The notes under the pieces were generated by a model. That model did no database searches, had not been told where the DNA came from, and was given only the letters and a program-made list of their open reading frames with translations. Shown here one piece after another: positions 16,870-26,654 of a stretch of DNA of 64,000 nt (positions are counted from its first letter, which is position 1; every line of letters begins with the position of its first letter). The stretch comes from Alphaproteobacteria bacterium (GTDB lineage: Bacteria > Pseudomonadota > Alphaproteobacteria > CASFRQ01 > SAAU01), in the NCBI GenBank assembly GCA_009929265.1, contig SAAU01000004.1:91561-155560 (forward strand). Direction: 5' to 3'. Made by a program: the position numbers and the translations under genes.

Positions 16870-19239
16870 CTAAATCTCCTTTAATTTGCGAATACGTTGT
16901 TTTGGAAAGACGAGATATACAATCGTCCCTTTTCCTTCTTCGCTTTCAAGATACGCTTGTCCTCCATGCATTTCCATTAACTTTTTAACCAAGGATAATC
17001 CAAGTCCAGAACCTTCATATTGCTTTGTCATAATGTTTTCAACCTGCGCAAAAGGTTGAAAAAGCGTATCAATTTTATCAGCTGGAATTCCAATTCCATC
17101 ATCTTGAATAGAAATTTCAAAATCCCCGTTCTTAAGGCGTTCCCCTTGAACAGAAATATGCCCCTTTGCAGATGTAAATTTAATTGCGTTTGAAAGCACA
17201 TTTAAAATAACTTGCTTAAATATCCTTTCGTCAGCACGCAAATCAATCTGATCTTTAGGGGGATTAAAAGAGATTATTTTCTCACTTGCTTTAGGATAAA
17301 AACGAACTTCATCAACAATTTCTTTTAGCTCTTTTTCAAAAGAAAACCAATTTTCCTGCATCTTTTGACGCCCCGTTTCCACCCGAGAAAGATCCAAAAT
17401 ATCGTTAATCAAAGACAATAAATACTTTCCACTTGAATGAATATAAGAAACATATTCTTTATATTGCTTATTTTCAACTTTTCCCAAAGCTTCTGTCTTC
17501 ATCATTTCAGAAAAGCCTAAAATAGCATTCAAAGGCGTTCTCAATTCATGACTGATGGAAGCCAAAAAGTCCGTCTTCATCCGATTTGCCCCTTCGGCTT
17601 GTTCTTTGGCAATTATCAATCTGTCAATCATCACATTCATTTCTTTTGTTTGTGTTTCTAAAATGCGTTTATTTCTTTCAAGCTCATCAATTTGAAGATG
17701 TAGTTTATTTTCATAAGCCTCTATCGACATTAAAGAAGCGTCTTTCAAGCGTCTTCGCTCAATATGAACACAAATTTCTTTAACTAATTTTTCCAAACGT
17801 TCTGTCCGAGCGGGTTCAAAATCCTCTTCTTTTTTAGAAAATACACTAATAGCCCCCTCTTCCCTGTCGTTAATAATTAAAGGAAACCCATACGTTGACA
17901 AAGAATCCAGAATCTTTATATTTTTTTTGTAATCTCTTATATTCTTTTTGTAATACGATAAACTTTTTAAGTTTTTATATCCAAAAGGTCTATTTTTCAA
18001 AAAAGCCTGAACAAGAGCAGAAACTTTCTCATTTTTGCTTTTCAGACTAATCTTTTTCAAGTCTGTCAGCTCTGTTAAACGTTTTGTTTTAGCTTCTAAA
18101 ATTAAAAATTCCCCTTCTTTTCGACCGTAAGCGGCAAAAAGGAACCCATAGCAGCTAGAAAGACTTTCCAAAGATTTCAAAATAAACTCTGTTTCATCCA
18201 TCCGATCTGGAAACGAGCGTATCTCTGATAAGACTTGGAAGAATAAAGAGTAATCTTCGACAGCCTCCTGCTTTTGTTTTAACTCATCCATAGGCGTCAA
18301 AATTAAAAGCACTTTTTTTCCTGTAAAGGGAGAAATGAAAAATTGGAACCATTCTTTTTTATTTTTTTGCACAACAATTTTGGCTTCAAATTTAGAAACT
18401 CTTTCGCTTGAAAAAGCTTTTTTCAAAGATCGCTTAAAAAGCGTTAGCTTTTCTTTAGAAAATTTATTTTTCATATCAAAATCAGAAAGATCTTCACGTT
18501 TCAAATCAAACAATCGCATAAAAGAATTGTTAGCATAAAAGAACGTATTTTCATCCATCAACGCCACGCCCATAGGAAAATTGCTTAGAATTTTTTGCAA
18601 TCCACTTTTGGAAGACATCATAGAAGAAAAAAGATTTTTATATTTAAGACGTGTTGGAACAATAATCCGAAAAAACAAAACTAAAATAAAAATTAAAACC
18701 AAAGATAGGATGTAAAGATACACATTTAACAGAATACTTTGAAGTAAACTATCTTCTTCTGAGGTTAAATTATACTCCATACAAATAAATTGGTTAGAGG
18801 AAACCTTAAAGCAAATTGTTCTTGAAAAAGGCATCGTTTTAAAATTATCTTGAGACAAAATTCCTTTGTCTTCATGTTCTAAAATAGGAATTTTATTGAA
18901 AGGTTTTTTAAAAAGATTCTCATTGATAGAGGGTTCTGCTGTCGCCGCATTTTTGACATAAAATCGCCCCGTCAAGTCTTCTTTTTGAACGCGATAAATG
19001 TTCATAATTCCAGAAGAAGAGACAAGCCCCTTTAATATTTTATTTGATTTGGGAAAAGAATAGGAATCTAAACTAACCGACAATGTCCTGGAAAGAAGCA
19101 AGAGTTGTGAATTTAAATTATTTTCAAGCTCCCATTGTTTTTGGATATATCCAAACCGGCCAATCATCAAGAATAAAGAACTATAAAAAAAGAAAACGCC
19201 GATCCAAACCTTAAAATCTTTCTTTTCAAAAAAACTCAT
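16870..19239 (-). CDS. Membrane sensor histidine kinase with PAS and GAF domains
   Basis: Numbering from the ATG at 19257: a transmembrane helix (17-34), periplasmic domain (35-172), second helix (173-198), PAS-like domain (about 225-325), GAF-like domain (about 340-500) and coiled coil (512-560). HisKA follows with phosphoacceptor His570 in ISHELRTPLN, then HATPase with NVLSNAIKF, DDGIGIP and GSGLGLSL. The ATG at 19239 is preferred because GGAG lies 6 bases upstream; the earlier ATG at 19257 has a cramped site. There is no receiver domain and no response regulator beside it. The periplasmic binding-protein gene follows without a gap. Confidence 0.9.
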   Translation of the reverse strand: MSFFEKKDFKVWIGVFFFYSSLFLMIGRFGYIQKQWELENNLNSQLLLLSRTLSVSLDSYSFPKSNKILKGLVSSSGIMNIYRVQKEDLTGRFYVKNAATAEPSINENLFKKPFNKIPILEHEDKGILSQDNFKTMPFSRTICFKVSSNQFICMEYNLTSEEDSLLQSILLNVYLYILSLVLIFILVLFFRIIVPTRLKYKNLFSSMMSSKSGLQKILSNFPMGVALMDENTFFYANNSFMRLFDLKREDLSDFDMKNKFSKEKLTLFKRSLKKAFSSERVSKFEAKIVVQKNKKEWFQFFISPFTGKKVLLILTPMDELKQKQEAVEDYSLFFQVLSEIRSFPDRMDETEFILKSLESLSSCYGFLFAAYGRKEGEFLILEAKTKRLTELTDLKKISLKSKNEKVSALVQAFLKNRPFGYKNLKSLSYYKKNIRDYKKNIKILDSLSTYGFPLIINDREEGAISVFSKKEEDFEPARTERLEKLVKEICVHIERRRLKDASLMSIEAYENKLHLQIDELERNKRILETQTKEMNVMIDRLIIAKEQAEGANRMKTDFLASISHELRTPLNAILGFSEMMKTEALGKVENKQYKEYVSYIHSSGKYLLSLINDILDLSRVETGRQKMQENWFSFEKELKEIVDEVRFYPKASEKIISFNPPKDQIDLRADERIFKQVILNVLSNAIKFTSAKGHISVQGERLKNGDFEISIQDDGIGIPADKIDTLFQPFAQVENIMTKQYEGSGLGLSLVKKLMEMHGGQAYLESEEGKGTIVYLVFPKQRIRKLKEI

Positions 19240-19382
19240 TTTATTCTCCAAAAACATACATCCTTTTTCTTTTTATATCCTTTTTTGAAAAAAATCTCAA
19301 TAAAATATGTAAAAGAGGCTCCTTGAAGAAAAAATTTAACTCTTTTTTTCATCCTTTTTTTAAAAAGAAAGAAATAAAAACC

Positions 19383-19411
19383 TTGTGAACAAATTTATTA
19401 TCCTATATACT
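19383..19411 (+). promoter_or_regulatory. recA promoter
   Basis: TTGTGA and TATACT are separated by 17 bases, placing the transcription start about 30 bases before the recA ATG. I found no GAAC/GTTC alphaproteobacterial SOS box overlapping it. Confidence 0.55.
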
Positions 19412-19449
19412 TTGAGTTAATTAAATTGGTTATCTTTGATGAGGGAAAA

Positions 19450-20472
19450 ATGGATAAAGAAAAAGCATTAAGTGCAGCACTTACACAGATCGAAAGAAAT
19501 TTTGGGAAAGGGTCTATCATGCGCCTTGGACAAGGCGAAATTGAAAAAATTCCTGCCATTTCTTCTGGGTCATTAGGGCTCGATTTGGCGCTTGGAATTG
19601 GGGGATTTCCTCGGGGACGAATTGTTGAAATTTATGGCCCTGAATCTTCTGGAAAAACAACTTTAGCTCTTCATGTTGTGGCAGAGGCTCAAAAAGCAGG
19701 GGGAACCTGTGCTTATATTGATGCCGAACACGCCTTAGATCCAATCTATGCTAATAAATTAGGGGTTAATGTTCCAGAACTTATTCTTTCCCAACCAGAT
19801 ACAGGGGAACAATCTTTAGAGATTACAGATACGCTTGTGCGTTCTGGAGCTGTTGATGTTTTAGTTGTGGACTCTGTTGCCGCTTTGGTTCCAAAGGCCG
19901 AATTGGAAGGTGAAATGGGCGATTCCCATGTGGGACTTCAAGCTCGTTTAATGAGTCAAGCTTTACGGAAATTAACGGCTTCTGTTTCAAAATCAAACAC
20001 ATTGATTATCTTTATTAACCAAATTCGAATGAAAATTGGAGTTATGTTTGGGTCTCCGGAAACAACAACAGGGGGGAATGCTCTTAAATTTTATTCCTCT
20101 GTCAGAATTGATATTCGTCGAATTGGCGCTATTAAAGATAAAGAAGAGACTATCGGCAACAAAACACGGGTGAAAGTTGTCAAAAACAAGGTGGCTCCTC
20201 CTTTTAAAACTGTTGAATTTGACATTGTCTATGGGGAAGGCATCTCCAAAACAGGTGAATTGATTGATTTAGGGGTTCAAAATGGACTTGTTGAAAAAGC
20301 GGGGGCTTGGTTCTCTTATAAAGGAAATCGTTTAGGCCAAGGTCATGAAAACGCCAAAATATTCCTTAAAGAAAATCCTGAAATCGCCAATGAAATTGAA
20401 AAAACAATTCGTGACGAAGCCCAAGATATTTCTAAAAAATTGATAACTTCCGCCCTTGAGGCTGTAGAGTAA
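19450..20472 (+). CDS. recA: RecA recombinase
   Basis: RecA forms ATP-dependent filaments on single-stranded DNA for recombination and repair. The start [11 protein letters not shown] at ATG 19450 is preferred: GAGGG lies 5 bases upstream, whereas the earlier in-frame TTG at 19426 has no ribosome binding site and adds non-homologous residues. The product has 340 residues. Walker A GPESSGKT (about 63-70), the MAW-region EQSLEI, Walker [11 protein letters not shown], loop 2 [10 protein letters not shown] and [10 protein letters not shown] are all intact. Confidence 0.98.
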   Translation: MDKEKALSAALTQIERNFGKGSIMRLGQGEIEKIPAISSGSLGLDLALGIGGFPRGRIVEIYGPESSGKTTLALHVVAEAQKAGGTCAYIDAEHALDPIYANKLGVNVPELILSQPDTGEQSLEITDTLVRSGAVDVLVVDSVAALVPKAELEGEMGDSHVGLQARLMSQALRKLTASVSKSNTLIIFINQIRMKIGVMFGSPETTTGGNALKFYSSVRIDIRRIGAIKDKEETIGNKTRVKVVKNKVAPPFKTVEFDIVYGEGISKTGELIDLGVQNGLVEKAGAWFSYKGNRLGQGHENAKIFLKENPEIANEIEKTIRDEAQDISKKLITSALEAVE

Positions 20473-20503
20473 ATTAGACGCCAATTTATCTTTGTCGGCG
20501 ATA

Positions 20504-20535
20504 CTTTAAGAAGGTGTGCCTTTACACTCTTAAAG
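20504..20535 (+). other. Stem-loop between recA and alaS
   Basis: CTTTAAGA pairs perfectly with TCTTAAAG, extended by GTGT/ACAC after a two-base bulge, with loop GCCTTT. There is no clean U tract, so it may be an imperfect recA terminator or a structured alaS leader. Confidence 0.5.
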
Positions 20536-20575
20536 CCTTATTATTTTAGGAAGTTCTCTTTTTTAGGAGTTTATT

Positions 20576-23209
20576 ATGATAACAACACAAAATATTCGTG
20601 ATGAATTTTTAGGCTATTTTAAGAAAAATGACCATACTATCGTTCCGTCAAGTTCGTTAATTCCAAATAACGATCCAACGTTAATGTTTACAAACTCTGG
20701 AATGGTTCAATTTAAAAATATTTTAACAGGAATGGAAAAACCGACTTTCCCACGGGCCGCTTCTATTCAAAAATCTGTCAGAGCTGGTGGAAAACATAAC
20801 GATTTAGATAATGTCGGCTATACCGTTCGGCACCACACGTTCTTTGAAATGCTCGGGAATTTTTCCTTTGGGGATTATTTCAAGGAAAAAGCTATCTATT
20901 ACGCTTGGGATTTTCTTTCCAACGTTTTGGAAGTTCCAAAAGATAAAATGCTTGCAACCATTTATCACACCGATGAAGAAGCCTATCAGCTTTGGAAAAA
21001 AATTGCAGGCTTTGACGACAGTCGGATTATCCGCATTGCCACAAAAGATAACTTTTGGCAAATGGGAGATACAGGCCCTTGTGGCCCATGTTCGGAAATC
21101 TTTTACGATCATGGCGATAAATATTGGGGCGGAAAACCTGGAACAAAAGACGAAGACGGCGATAGATTTATTGAAATTTGGAATCTTGTTTTCGATCAAT
21201 ACGAAGACCTTGCAAATGGGGATAGAATTCCATTAAAATCACCTTCAATTGATACAGGTTCAGGTCTCGAAAGAATTGTTGCTTTGCTTCAAGGAACGAA
21301 TGATAACTTTGACATTGATATTTTCAAAAACCTTATCCAAAAAACGGCAGCTCTTGCGGGCGTGGATCCAAATGGGGTTCATAAAACATCTCTTCGGGTG
21401 ATTGCAGACCATTTGCGGTCCGCTTGTTTCTTGATTATTGATGGAGTTTTCCCTTCTAATGAAGGTCGCGGGTATGTCCTTAGACGGATTATGCGGCGCG
21501 CCATGCGGCATGTTTATCTTTTGGGCTATAAAGCGCCTTTAATGTATCAACTTGTGCCTTTCTTAACAGAAGAAATGGGCAAAGCTTACCCAGAGCTTAA
21601 AGTCTCCGAACCTTTAACAAAAGAAATTTTAAGATTGGAAGAGGAGAAATTCCGCTTAATGCTTGAAAGAGGGTTGCGTCTGTTGGACAACGAAACAACC
21701 TCTTTGAAAAAAGGCGATGCTTTATCAGGAGATGTGGCTTTCAAGCTTTATGATACCTTTGGATTTCCTCTTGATTTAACACAAGATTCCCTTCGAAAAT
21801 CAGGCATCAAAGTTGATGTCTCTGGCTTTGAAAAAGCGATGCAAACACAACGGGAAGAGGCTCGAAAAAACTGGGTTGGATCTGGCGATAATGGCGAGGA
21901 AAAAGTTTTCTTTGACTTAAAGGAAAAATTTGGTTCGACAGAATTTTTGGGCTATAAAACCCTTCAAGCCGAGGGAGAAGTTTTGGCCCTTGTTAAAGAC
22001 GGAAAAGAAACGGCCTCCCTTAAAGAAGGCGAAAGCGGCTTTTTAATTGTTAACCAAACGCCTTTTTATGGCGAAATCGGCGGACAAGTTGGGGATAAAG
22101 GAAAAGGGGAAACAAAATCTGCCACCCTTCTCATAGACAACACAGAACGTAAAGTTGGCTCCCTTTTTGCTCACCATATTCAAATTCAAAAGGGCACGTT
22201 ATCGCTTCACGATAATATTTTATTGACCGTTGAAAAAGAAAGACGTCACCAAATTGAACGACATCATTCAGCAACCCATTTATTACAATCGGCCTTAAAG
22301 CAAGTCTTGGGAGACACCGTTTCTCAAAAAGGATCTCTTGTCACAGAGGACGCCTTGCGTTTTGACTATTCTTGTCTTAAAGCTCCTACAGCAAAAGAAC
22401 TTCAAAAAGTTGAACATCTTGTCAACGTTATGATTTTGAAAAACAAAGCTGTTTCAACGCGGATTATGAGTCCTGAAGAAGCCAAAAAAGAAGGGGCAAT
22501 GGCCCTCTTTGGTGAGAAATATGGCAAAGAGGTGCGTGTCGTTTCTATGGGCGATGAAGCAGAGCTTTTCTCTATGGAGCTTTGCGGAGGAACCCATGTG
22601 AAGGCAACGGGAGACATTGGCGCCTTTTTAATTACAAGTGATTCTTCGGTCAGCTCTGGCATTCGTCGAATTGAAGCAAAAGTTGGCTTAAGCGCGGAAA
22701 AAGAAGCCTTTAACACCCTTCAATTAACAAAGAAAATCTCTTCTCTTTTGAAAGTGCCTTCCTCTGAAATTTCTCAAAAAGTTGAACATCTTTTGAAAGA
22801 TAAAAAAGCAATGGAAAAAGAAATTTCTGAATTGAAAAAGAAACTTCTTCTTTCTACCCCCGCCAAAGAATCTGACGGAGAAAAGATTAAAGATTTCACC
22901 TTTATCGGAAAAATTTTAGAAGACGTCCCTGCTAAAGACTTAAAAGGCATGATTGACGGATTTAAAGGAAAATATGCGCCTTGTGTTGTTGTTCTTTTAA
23001 GTAAATCTCAAGGCAAAATTTCGGCTGTCATTGGGGTCTCTTCTGAATTAACAGCACAATATGATGCAGCAGAGCTTGTGAAAAAAGCACTTCCTCTTTT
23101 AGGAGGAAATGGCGGCGGCGGACGGAAAGATTTGGCCCAAGCTGGCGGATCCACTCCAGAAAAAGCTGCCGAAGTGTTAAGCTTTATTAAAAAAGAACTT
23201 GCAAAATAA
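20576..23209 (+). CDS. alaS: Alanyl-tRNA synthetase
   Basis: The 877-residue enzyme charges tRNA-Ala. The class II catalytic domain opens with the canonical RDEFLGYFKKNDH and PTLMFTNSGMVQFK, with motif 3 near DTGSGLERI. The editing domain has the zinc/deacylation residues HHSATHLL and CGGTHV. The C-Ala domain ends with GGNGGGGRKDLAQAGG, typical of full-length bacterial AlaS. AGGAG sits 7 bases before the ATG. Placement directly after recA is frequent in alphaproteobacteria. A terminator follows. Confidence 0.98.
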   Translation: MITTQNIRDEFLGYFKKNDHTIVPSSSLIPNNDPTLMFTNSGMVQFKNILTGMEKPTFPRAASIQKSVRAGGKHNDLDNVGYTVRHHTFFEMLGNFSFGDYFKEKAIYYAWDFLSNVLEVPKDKMLATIYHTDEEAYQLWKKIAGFDDSRIIRIATKDNFWQMGDTGPCGPCSEIFYDHGDKYWGGKPGTKDEDGDRFIEIWNLVFDQYEDLANGDRIPLKSPSIDTGSGLERIVALLQGTNDNFDIDIFKNLIQKTAALAGVDPNGVHKTSLRVIADHLRSACFLIIDGVFPSNEGRGYVLRRIMRRAMRHVYLLGYKAPLMYQLVPFLTEEMGKAYPELKVSEPLTKEILRLEEEKFRLMLERGLRLLDNETTSLKKGDALSGDVAFKLYDTFGFPLDLTQDSLRKSGIKVDVSGFEKAMQTQREEARKNWVGSGDNGEEKVFFDLKEKFGSTEFLGYKTLQAEGEVLALVKDGKETASLKEGESGFLIVNQTPFYGEIGGQVGDKGKGETKSATLLIDNTERKVGSLFAHHIQIQKGTLSLHDNILLTVEKERRHQIERHHSATHLLQSALKQVLGDTVSQKGSLVTEDALRFDYSCLKAPTAKELQKVEHLVNVMILKNKAVSTRIMSPEEAKKEGAMALFGEKYGKEVRVVSMGDEAELFSMELCGGTHVKATGDIGAFLITSDSSVSSGIRRIEAKVGLSAEKEAFNTLQLTKKISSLLKVPSSEISQKVEHLLKDKKAMEKEISELKKKLLLSTPAKESDGEKIKDFTFIGKILEDVPAKDLKGMIDGFKGKYAPCVVVLLSKSQGKISAVIGVSSELTAQYDAAELVKKALPLLGGNGGGGRKDLAQAGGSTPEKAAEVLSFIKKELAK

Positions 23210-23225
23210 CACTCTGATAAAGCCT

Positions 23226-23261
23226 AAAAAAACGCCTCCTTTTTTTAAGGGGGCGTTTTTT
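23226..23261. terminator. Bidirectional terminator between alaS and corC
   Basis: AAAACGCC(T)CC pairs with GG(G)GGCGTTTT around a short T-rich loop, flanked by A and T tracts. It lies between convergent genes. Confidence 0.85.
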
Positions 23262-23284
23262 GTTTATACATAATCTTCTTTTAG

Positions 23285-24136
23285 TTAATTTTCTTCTTTT
23301 AAAAAAGGCTTCACATTTAAGATTTGAATTTTCTGAATTTTACGAGAATCCCTTTCCAACACCTTAAACTTCAATCCAGAGCTATGGTTAATAACTTCCA
23401 TTTTATTTGGAATGCGCCCTGCAATAAAGGAAACAAGCCCCCCAATCGTATCAATATCAAATTCCTCATCCAAGGAAAGAGGCACCGTTAAGATTTCCTC
23501 TAAATCCTCCAAAAAAACTTTTCCACCAACGATTAAGTTATCTTTCCCCTCTTTTGTGATTTTTTCTTCTTCGTCTTCGTGATCATGTTCATCTTCAATT
23601 TCACCCACGATTTCTTCTAATAAATCTTCCATAGAAATTACCCCGTCAGTGCCGCCAAATTCATCAATCACAATGGCCATTTGAATTTGTTTTATTTGCA
23701 TTTCTTGAAGTAAATCTAAAACTTTCATCGCCGGAGAAACAAACAAAATGGAGGAACTCATCAGCTCTTCAATTTTGGGACGTTTTTGTTGGATAAGAGC
23801 ATAGAGCACATCTTTGACATGAATAATTCCAACAATGTGATCAATATCCTTTTTATACACCGGATAGCGGGTAAATTTATCTTTTGCAAGCAAGCGGACA
23901 AAGTCATCAAAAGGCGTTTGAATCTCTACCCCTCTAATATCGACAGAGGGAATCATCACTTCATGCGCCCTTGTATCCCGCATATTTAAAAGGTTTTTCA
24001 AGAGCACCATTTCATGCGATTCGGAAACAGCCGATTTTGAAGGACAAGACTCTTCTTGTTCATCAATAATCTCTTCTAATGCTTCAAAAACATTTTCTTC
24101 TTCTCTTTTAGGAAATAGCGCTTTTAAAAAATTCAT
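23285..24136 (-). CDS. corC: CorC/HlyC-family CBS-pair protein
   Basis: A 283-residue soluble protein with a CBS pair (about 55-185; MIPSVDIRGVEIQTPFDDF and IVIDEFGGTDGVISMEDLLEEIVGEI in short) and a C-terminal CorC_HlyC transporter-associated domain (about 200-278). There is no N-terminal DUF21 membrane domain, so this is the short CorC type rather than the YfjD membrane type. The family is linked to Mg/Co homeostasis; the molecular role is not settled. It directly abuts ybeY and is the last gene of the miaB operon. Confidence 0.92.
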   Translation of the reverse strand: MNFLKALFPKREEENVFEALEEIIDEQEESCPSKSAVSESHEMVLLKNLLNMRDTRAHEVMIPSVDIRGVEIQTPFDDFVRLLAKDKFTRYPVYKKDIDHIVGIIHVKDVLYALIQQKRPKIEELMSSSILFVSPAMKVLDLLQEMQIKQIQMAIVIDEFGGTDGVISMEDLLEEIVGEIEDEHDHEDEEEKITKEGKDNLIVGGKVFLEDLEEILTVPLSLDEEFDIDTIGGLVSFIAGRIPNKMEVINHSSGLKFKVLERDSRKIQKIQILNVKPFLKEEN

Positions 24137-24622
24137 TTACGCCTCATCTTTATAGGGGTTTTCAAGGCCACATTTTTGAAGAATTTTTATCTCCAAAGCT
24201 TCCATTTCATCTGCCTCTTTTTCACCACGTTCATGATCATAGCCTAATAAATGGCACAATCCATGAACCGCCAAATGAATAAAATGGGATAACGGCTCCT
24301 TTTGTTGTTCTTTTGCTTCTTTTAAAAGAGTCTCATAGGAAATCACAATATCCCCTAAAAGACAGTTTTCCACAAGATGAGCTGATTCATCTGATTCGAA
24401 AGAAAGCACATTTGTGGGTTTGTCTTTCTTGCGATAGATTTTGTTCAGCTCTTGAATGTGTGCGTCATCTGTCAAAAGAAGACTGACTTCAACCGCAGAG
24501 GCCTCTTTTTCCAGAACCTCCTCCAAAGCGACCAAAAAAGCTTGTTTTACCTTTTCGTTCCATTCTTTTGGAAATTCATCCCACAAAGGAGATTCAATTA
24601 AATATGAAAGAATCAGCTTCAT
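24137..24622 (-). CDS. ybeY: Endoribonuclease YbeY
   Basis: YbeY is a zinc-dependent endoribonuclease acting in 16S rRNA 3' maturation and ribosome quality control. The three-histidine zinc motif is intact in HLAVHGLCHLLGYDHE (about 118-133), and the family segment NVLSFESDE precedes it. Length (161) is normal. Its start overlaps the phoH stop by four bases (ATGA), and corC follows without a gap, as in the classic miaB-phoH-ybeY-corC order. Confidence 0.97.
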   Translation of the reverse strand: MKLILSYLIESPLWDEFPKEWNEKVKQAFLVALEEVLEKEASAVEVSLLLTDDAHIQELNKIYRKKDKPTNVLSFESDESAHLVENCLLGDIVISYETLLKEAKEQQKEPLSHFIHLAVHGLCHLLGYDHERGEKEADEMEALEIKILQKCGLENPYKDEA

Positions 24623-25305
24623 TTATCGGCCTTATCATATGCTTTAATAATTTTGGAAACCAAGCCGTGTCTGACAACATCTTTTTCGGTAAATTCAACA
24701 ATCTTAATTTCGTCAACACTTTCAAGGATACGGATACTTTGAGCCAAGCCTGATTCCACCCCACGAGGTAAATCTGTTTGACTTAAATCTCCATTGATAA
24801 CCATTTTTGAATTTTCACCAAGACGCGTTAAAAACATCTTCATTTGCATCGGCGTTGTGTTTTGGGCTTCATCCAAAATGACCATCGCATTGCTTAATGT
24901 CCGTCCACGCATATAGGCCAACGGAGCGATTTCGATTTCTTCTGTTTCTAATTTTTTACTGACCACATCAGAAGGCAACATATCGTTCAACGCATCATAT
25001 AACGGACGTAAATACGGATCGATTTTTTCTTTCAAATCTCCAGGAAGAAAGCCTAGATTTTCACCCGCTTCAACAGCCGGTCGCGTTAAAATAATTTTAT
25101 CTACTTTTCTCTCTAACATCATCGAAACAGCTTGAGCAACGGCCAAGAAAGTCTTTCCCGTTCCGGCAGGCCCTACGCCAAAAACCATAGTACTCTCTTT
25201 CATGGATTGAACAAACTCTGCTTGCATTTTTGTTCTAGGATAGATGTATCTTTTTGTTGTTTTTAAGGCTAAATCTTGCCCAAATTTTTTCTCATCTTCT
25301 TGCAT
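24619..25305 (-). CDS. phoH: PhoH-family ATPase (YbeZ), short form
   Basis: A P-loop ATPase with Walker A GPAGTGKTF (about 45-53), Walker B MVILDEAQN (about 140-148) and the PhoH segments RPAVEAGENLGFLPGD and TRLGENSKMVINGD. At 228 residues it lacks most of the N-terminal RNA-binding-like extension found in the usual 320-350-residue proteins; the ATPase core itself is complete. YbeZ works with YbeY in ribosome metabolism, and the overlap with ybeY supports that here. miaB lies 17 bases upstream. Confidence 0.93.
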   Translation of the reverse strand: MQEDEKKFGQDLALKTTKRYIYPRTKMQAEFVQSMKESTMVFGVGPAGTGKTFLAVAQAVSMMLERKVDKIILTRPAVEAGENLGFLPGDLKEKIDPYLRPLYDALNDMLPSDVVSKKLETEEIEIAPLAYMRGRTLSNAMVILDEAQNTTPMQMKMFLTRLGENSKMVINGDLSQTDLPRGVESGLAQSIRILESVDEIKIVEFTEKDVVRHGLVSKIIKAYDKADK

Positions 25306-25322
25306 GGATAATTCCTTTCATC

Positions 25323-26651
25323 CTATTTTACCAAAGAACCCAACAAACTGTTTTGAGTTGCTTTTTCAATTTTAACAGAAACAATCTTTCCAATCAATTC
25401 TTCTTGTCCCTCAAAATGAACATTTTGAAGATACTCATTATATCCCGAGATTTGATTTTTTCGTTTCCCTTTATTTAAGACCAAAATTTCTTGTGTTCGG
25501 CCAATTTCCTTCTCATGTGCCTTTTTTTGAAGCGTTAAAATCAGCTCTTGCAAGCGCATTAAGCGTTCGGCTTTAACCTTTTCTGGAACTTGATTTTTCA
25601 AAATAGAAGCGGGCGTCCCTGGCCGTCTAGAATACTTGAAGGAAAAACTGTGCGCATATTCCACCTCTTTTACAAGGTTATAGGTTGCTTCAAAATCGGC
25701 ATCCGTCTCGCCAGGGAATCCCACAATAAAATCAGAAGAAAAAGCCATGTCAGGACGGGCCTCTTTTAGCTTTGAGATAACCTCTTTATATTCTTCAACC
25801 GTATATCTTCTGTTCATCGCTTTTAAGACAGAATTGGATCCCGATTGGGCGGGTAAGTGAAGATACGGCATTAAAATATCCACCTCTTTATGCGCCAAAA
25901 TCAATTTTTCTGTCATTTGTGTTGGGTAAGAGGTCACATAAAACAAACGCTTTATCCCATCAATTTCTGCCAAACGATAAATAAGCTCACCCAAGTCAGA
26001 TTCTTTTCCCGCTAAATCTTCCCCATGCCAAGCGTTTACATTTTGTCCCAAAAGCGTAATTTCTTTGGCCCCTGTTTCGATAAATTGTTTTGCCTCTTTT
26101 AAGATTTCATCCATTGGACGTGAATATTCTGCCCCTCGCGTATACGGCACAACACAGTAAGAGCAAAATTTATCACAGCCTTCTTGGATTGCTAAAAAAG
26201 CGCGTGAAGAATGGGCCTTTGCTGGAGCCAAAAAATCAAACTTCGTCTCTTTTGGGAAAAAGACTTCTGCTTGGCTTTCCTTTTTTCGCATACTTAAGGC
26301 TAACAGTTCTGGCAACCGATGATAGTTTTGGGGCCCCAAAATCACATTAACGAAAGGAACTTTTCTAAAAAGCTCTTCCCCTTGCGCTTGAACCACGCAC
26401 CCAATGACCCCGATAAAGGTTTCAAGTCCTTTAGCCTCTCTTTTTTCCTTTATTTCACGAAAAACGCCTAAAATAGAAAAGACTTTATCTGTTGCCTTTG
26501 CCCGAATGTGACACGTGTTCACAAGTAATAAATCAGCTTCTTCTGGAATGTCCGTTTGCTCATATCCATGCAAGGCCATTAAATCAATCATTTTTTCAGA
26601 GTCGTAGACATTCATCTGACAACCCATTGTTTTTACATAAATTTTCTTCAT
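25323..26651 (-). CDS. miaB: tRNA-2-methylthio-N6-dimethylallyladenosine synthase MiaB
   Basis: MiaB is a radical-SAM methylthiotransferase that modifies A37 of tRNAs reading UNN codons. The N-terminal domain carries the auxiliary cluster cysteines (KTMGCQMN, NTCHIR, GCVVQ), the radical SAM motif is CDKFCSYC, and a C-terminal TRAM domain (about 375-440) completes the protein. Length (442) is typical. It sits three bases after the Sel1-repeat gene and leads into phoH-ybeY-corC. Confidence 0.97.
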   Translation of the reverse strand: MKKIYVKTMGCQMNVYDSEKMIDLMALHGYEQTDIPEEADLLLVNTCHIRAKATDKVFSILGVFREIKEKREAKGLETFIGVIGCVVQAQGEELFRKVPFVNVILGPQNYHRLPELLALSMRKKESQAEVFFPKETKFDFLAPAKAHSSRAFLAIQEGCDKFCSYCVVPYTRGAEYSRPMDEILKEAKQFIETGAKEITLLGQNVNAWHGEDLAGKESDLGELIYRLAEIDGIKRLFYVTSYPTQMTEKLILAHKEVDILMPYLHLPAQSGSNSVLKAMNRRYTVEEYKEVISKLKEARPDMAFSSDFIVGFPGETDADFEATYNLVKEVEYAHSFSFKYSRRPGTPASILKNQVPEKVKAERLMRLQELILTLQKKAHEKEIGRTQEILVLNKGKRKNQISGYNEYLQNVHFEGQEELIGKIVSVKIEKATQNSLLGSLVK

Positions 26652-26654
26652 TTA

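Noticed and set aside
20811..21236. 141-codon frame within alaS in another phase
   Set aside because: It is fully contained in alaS and shows no protein-like features.
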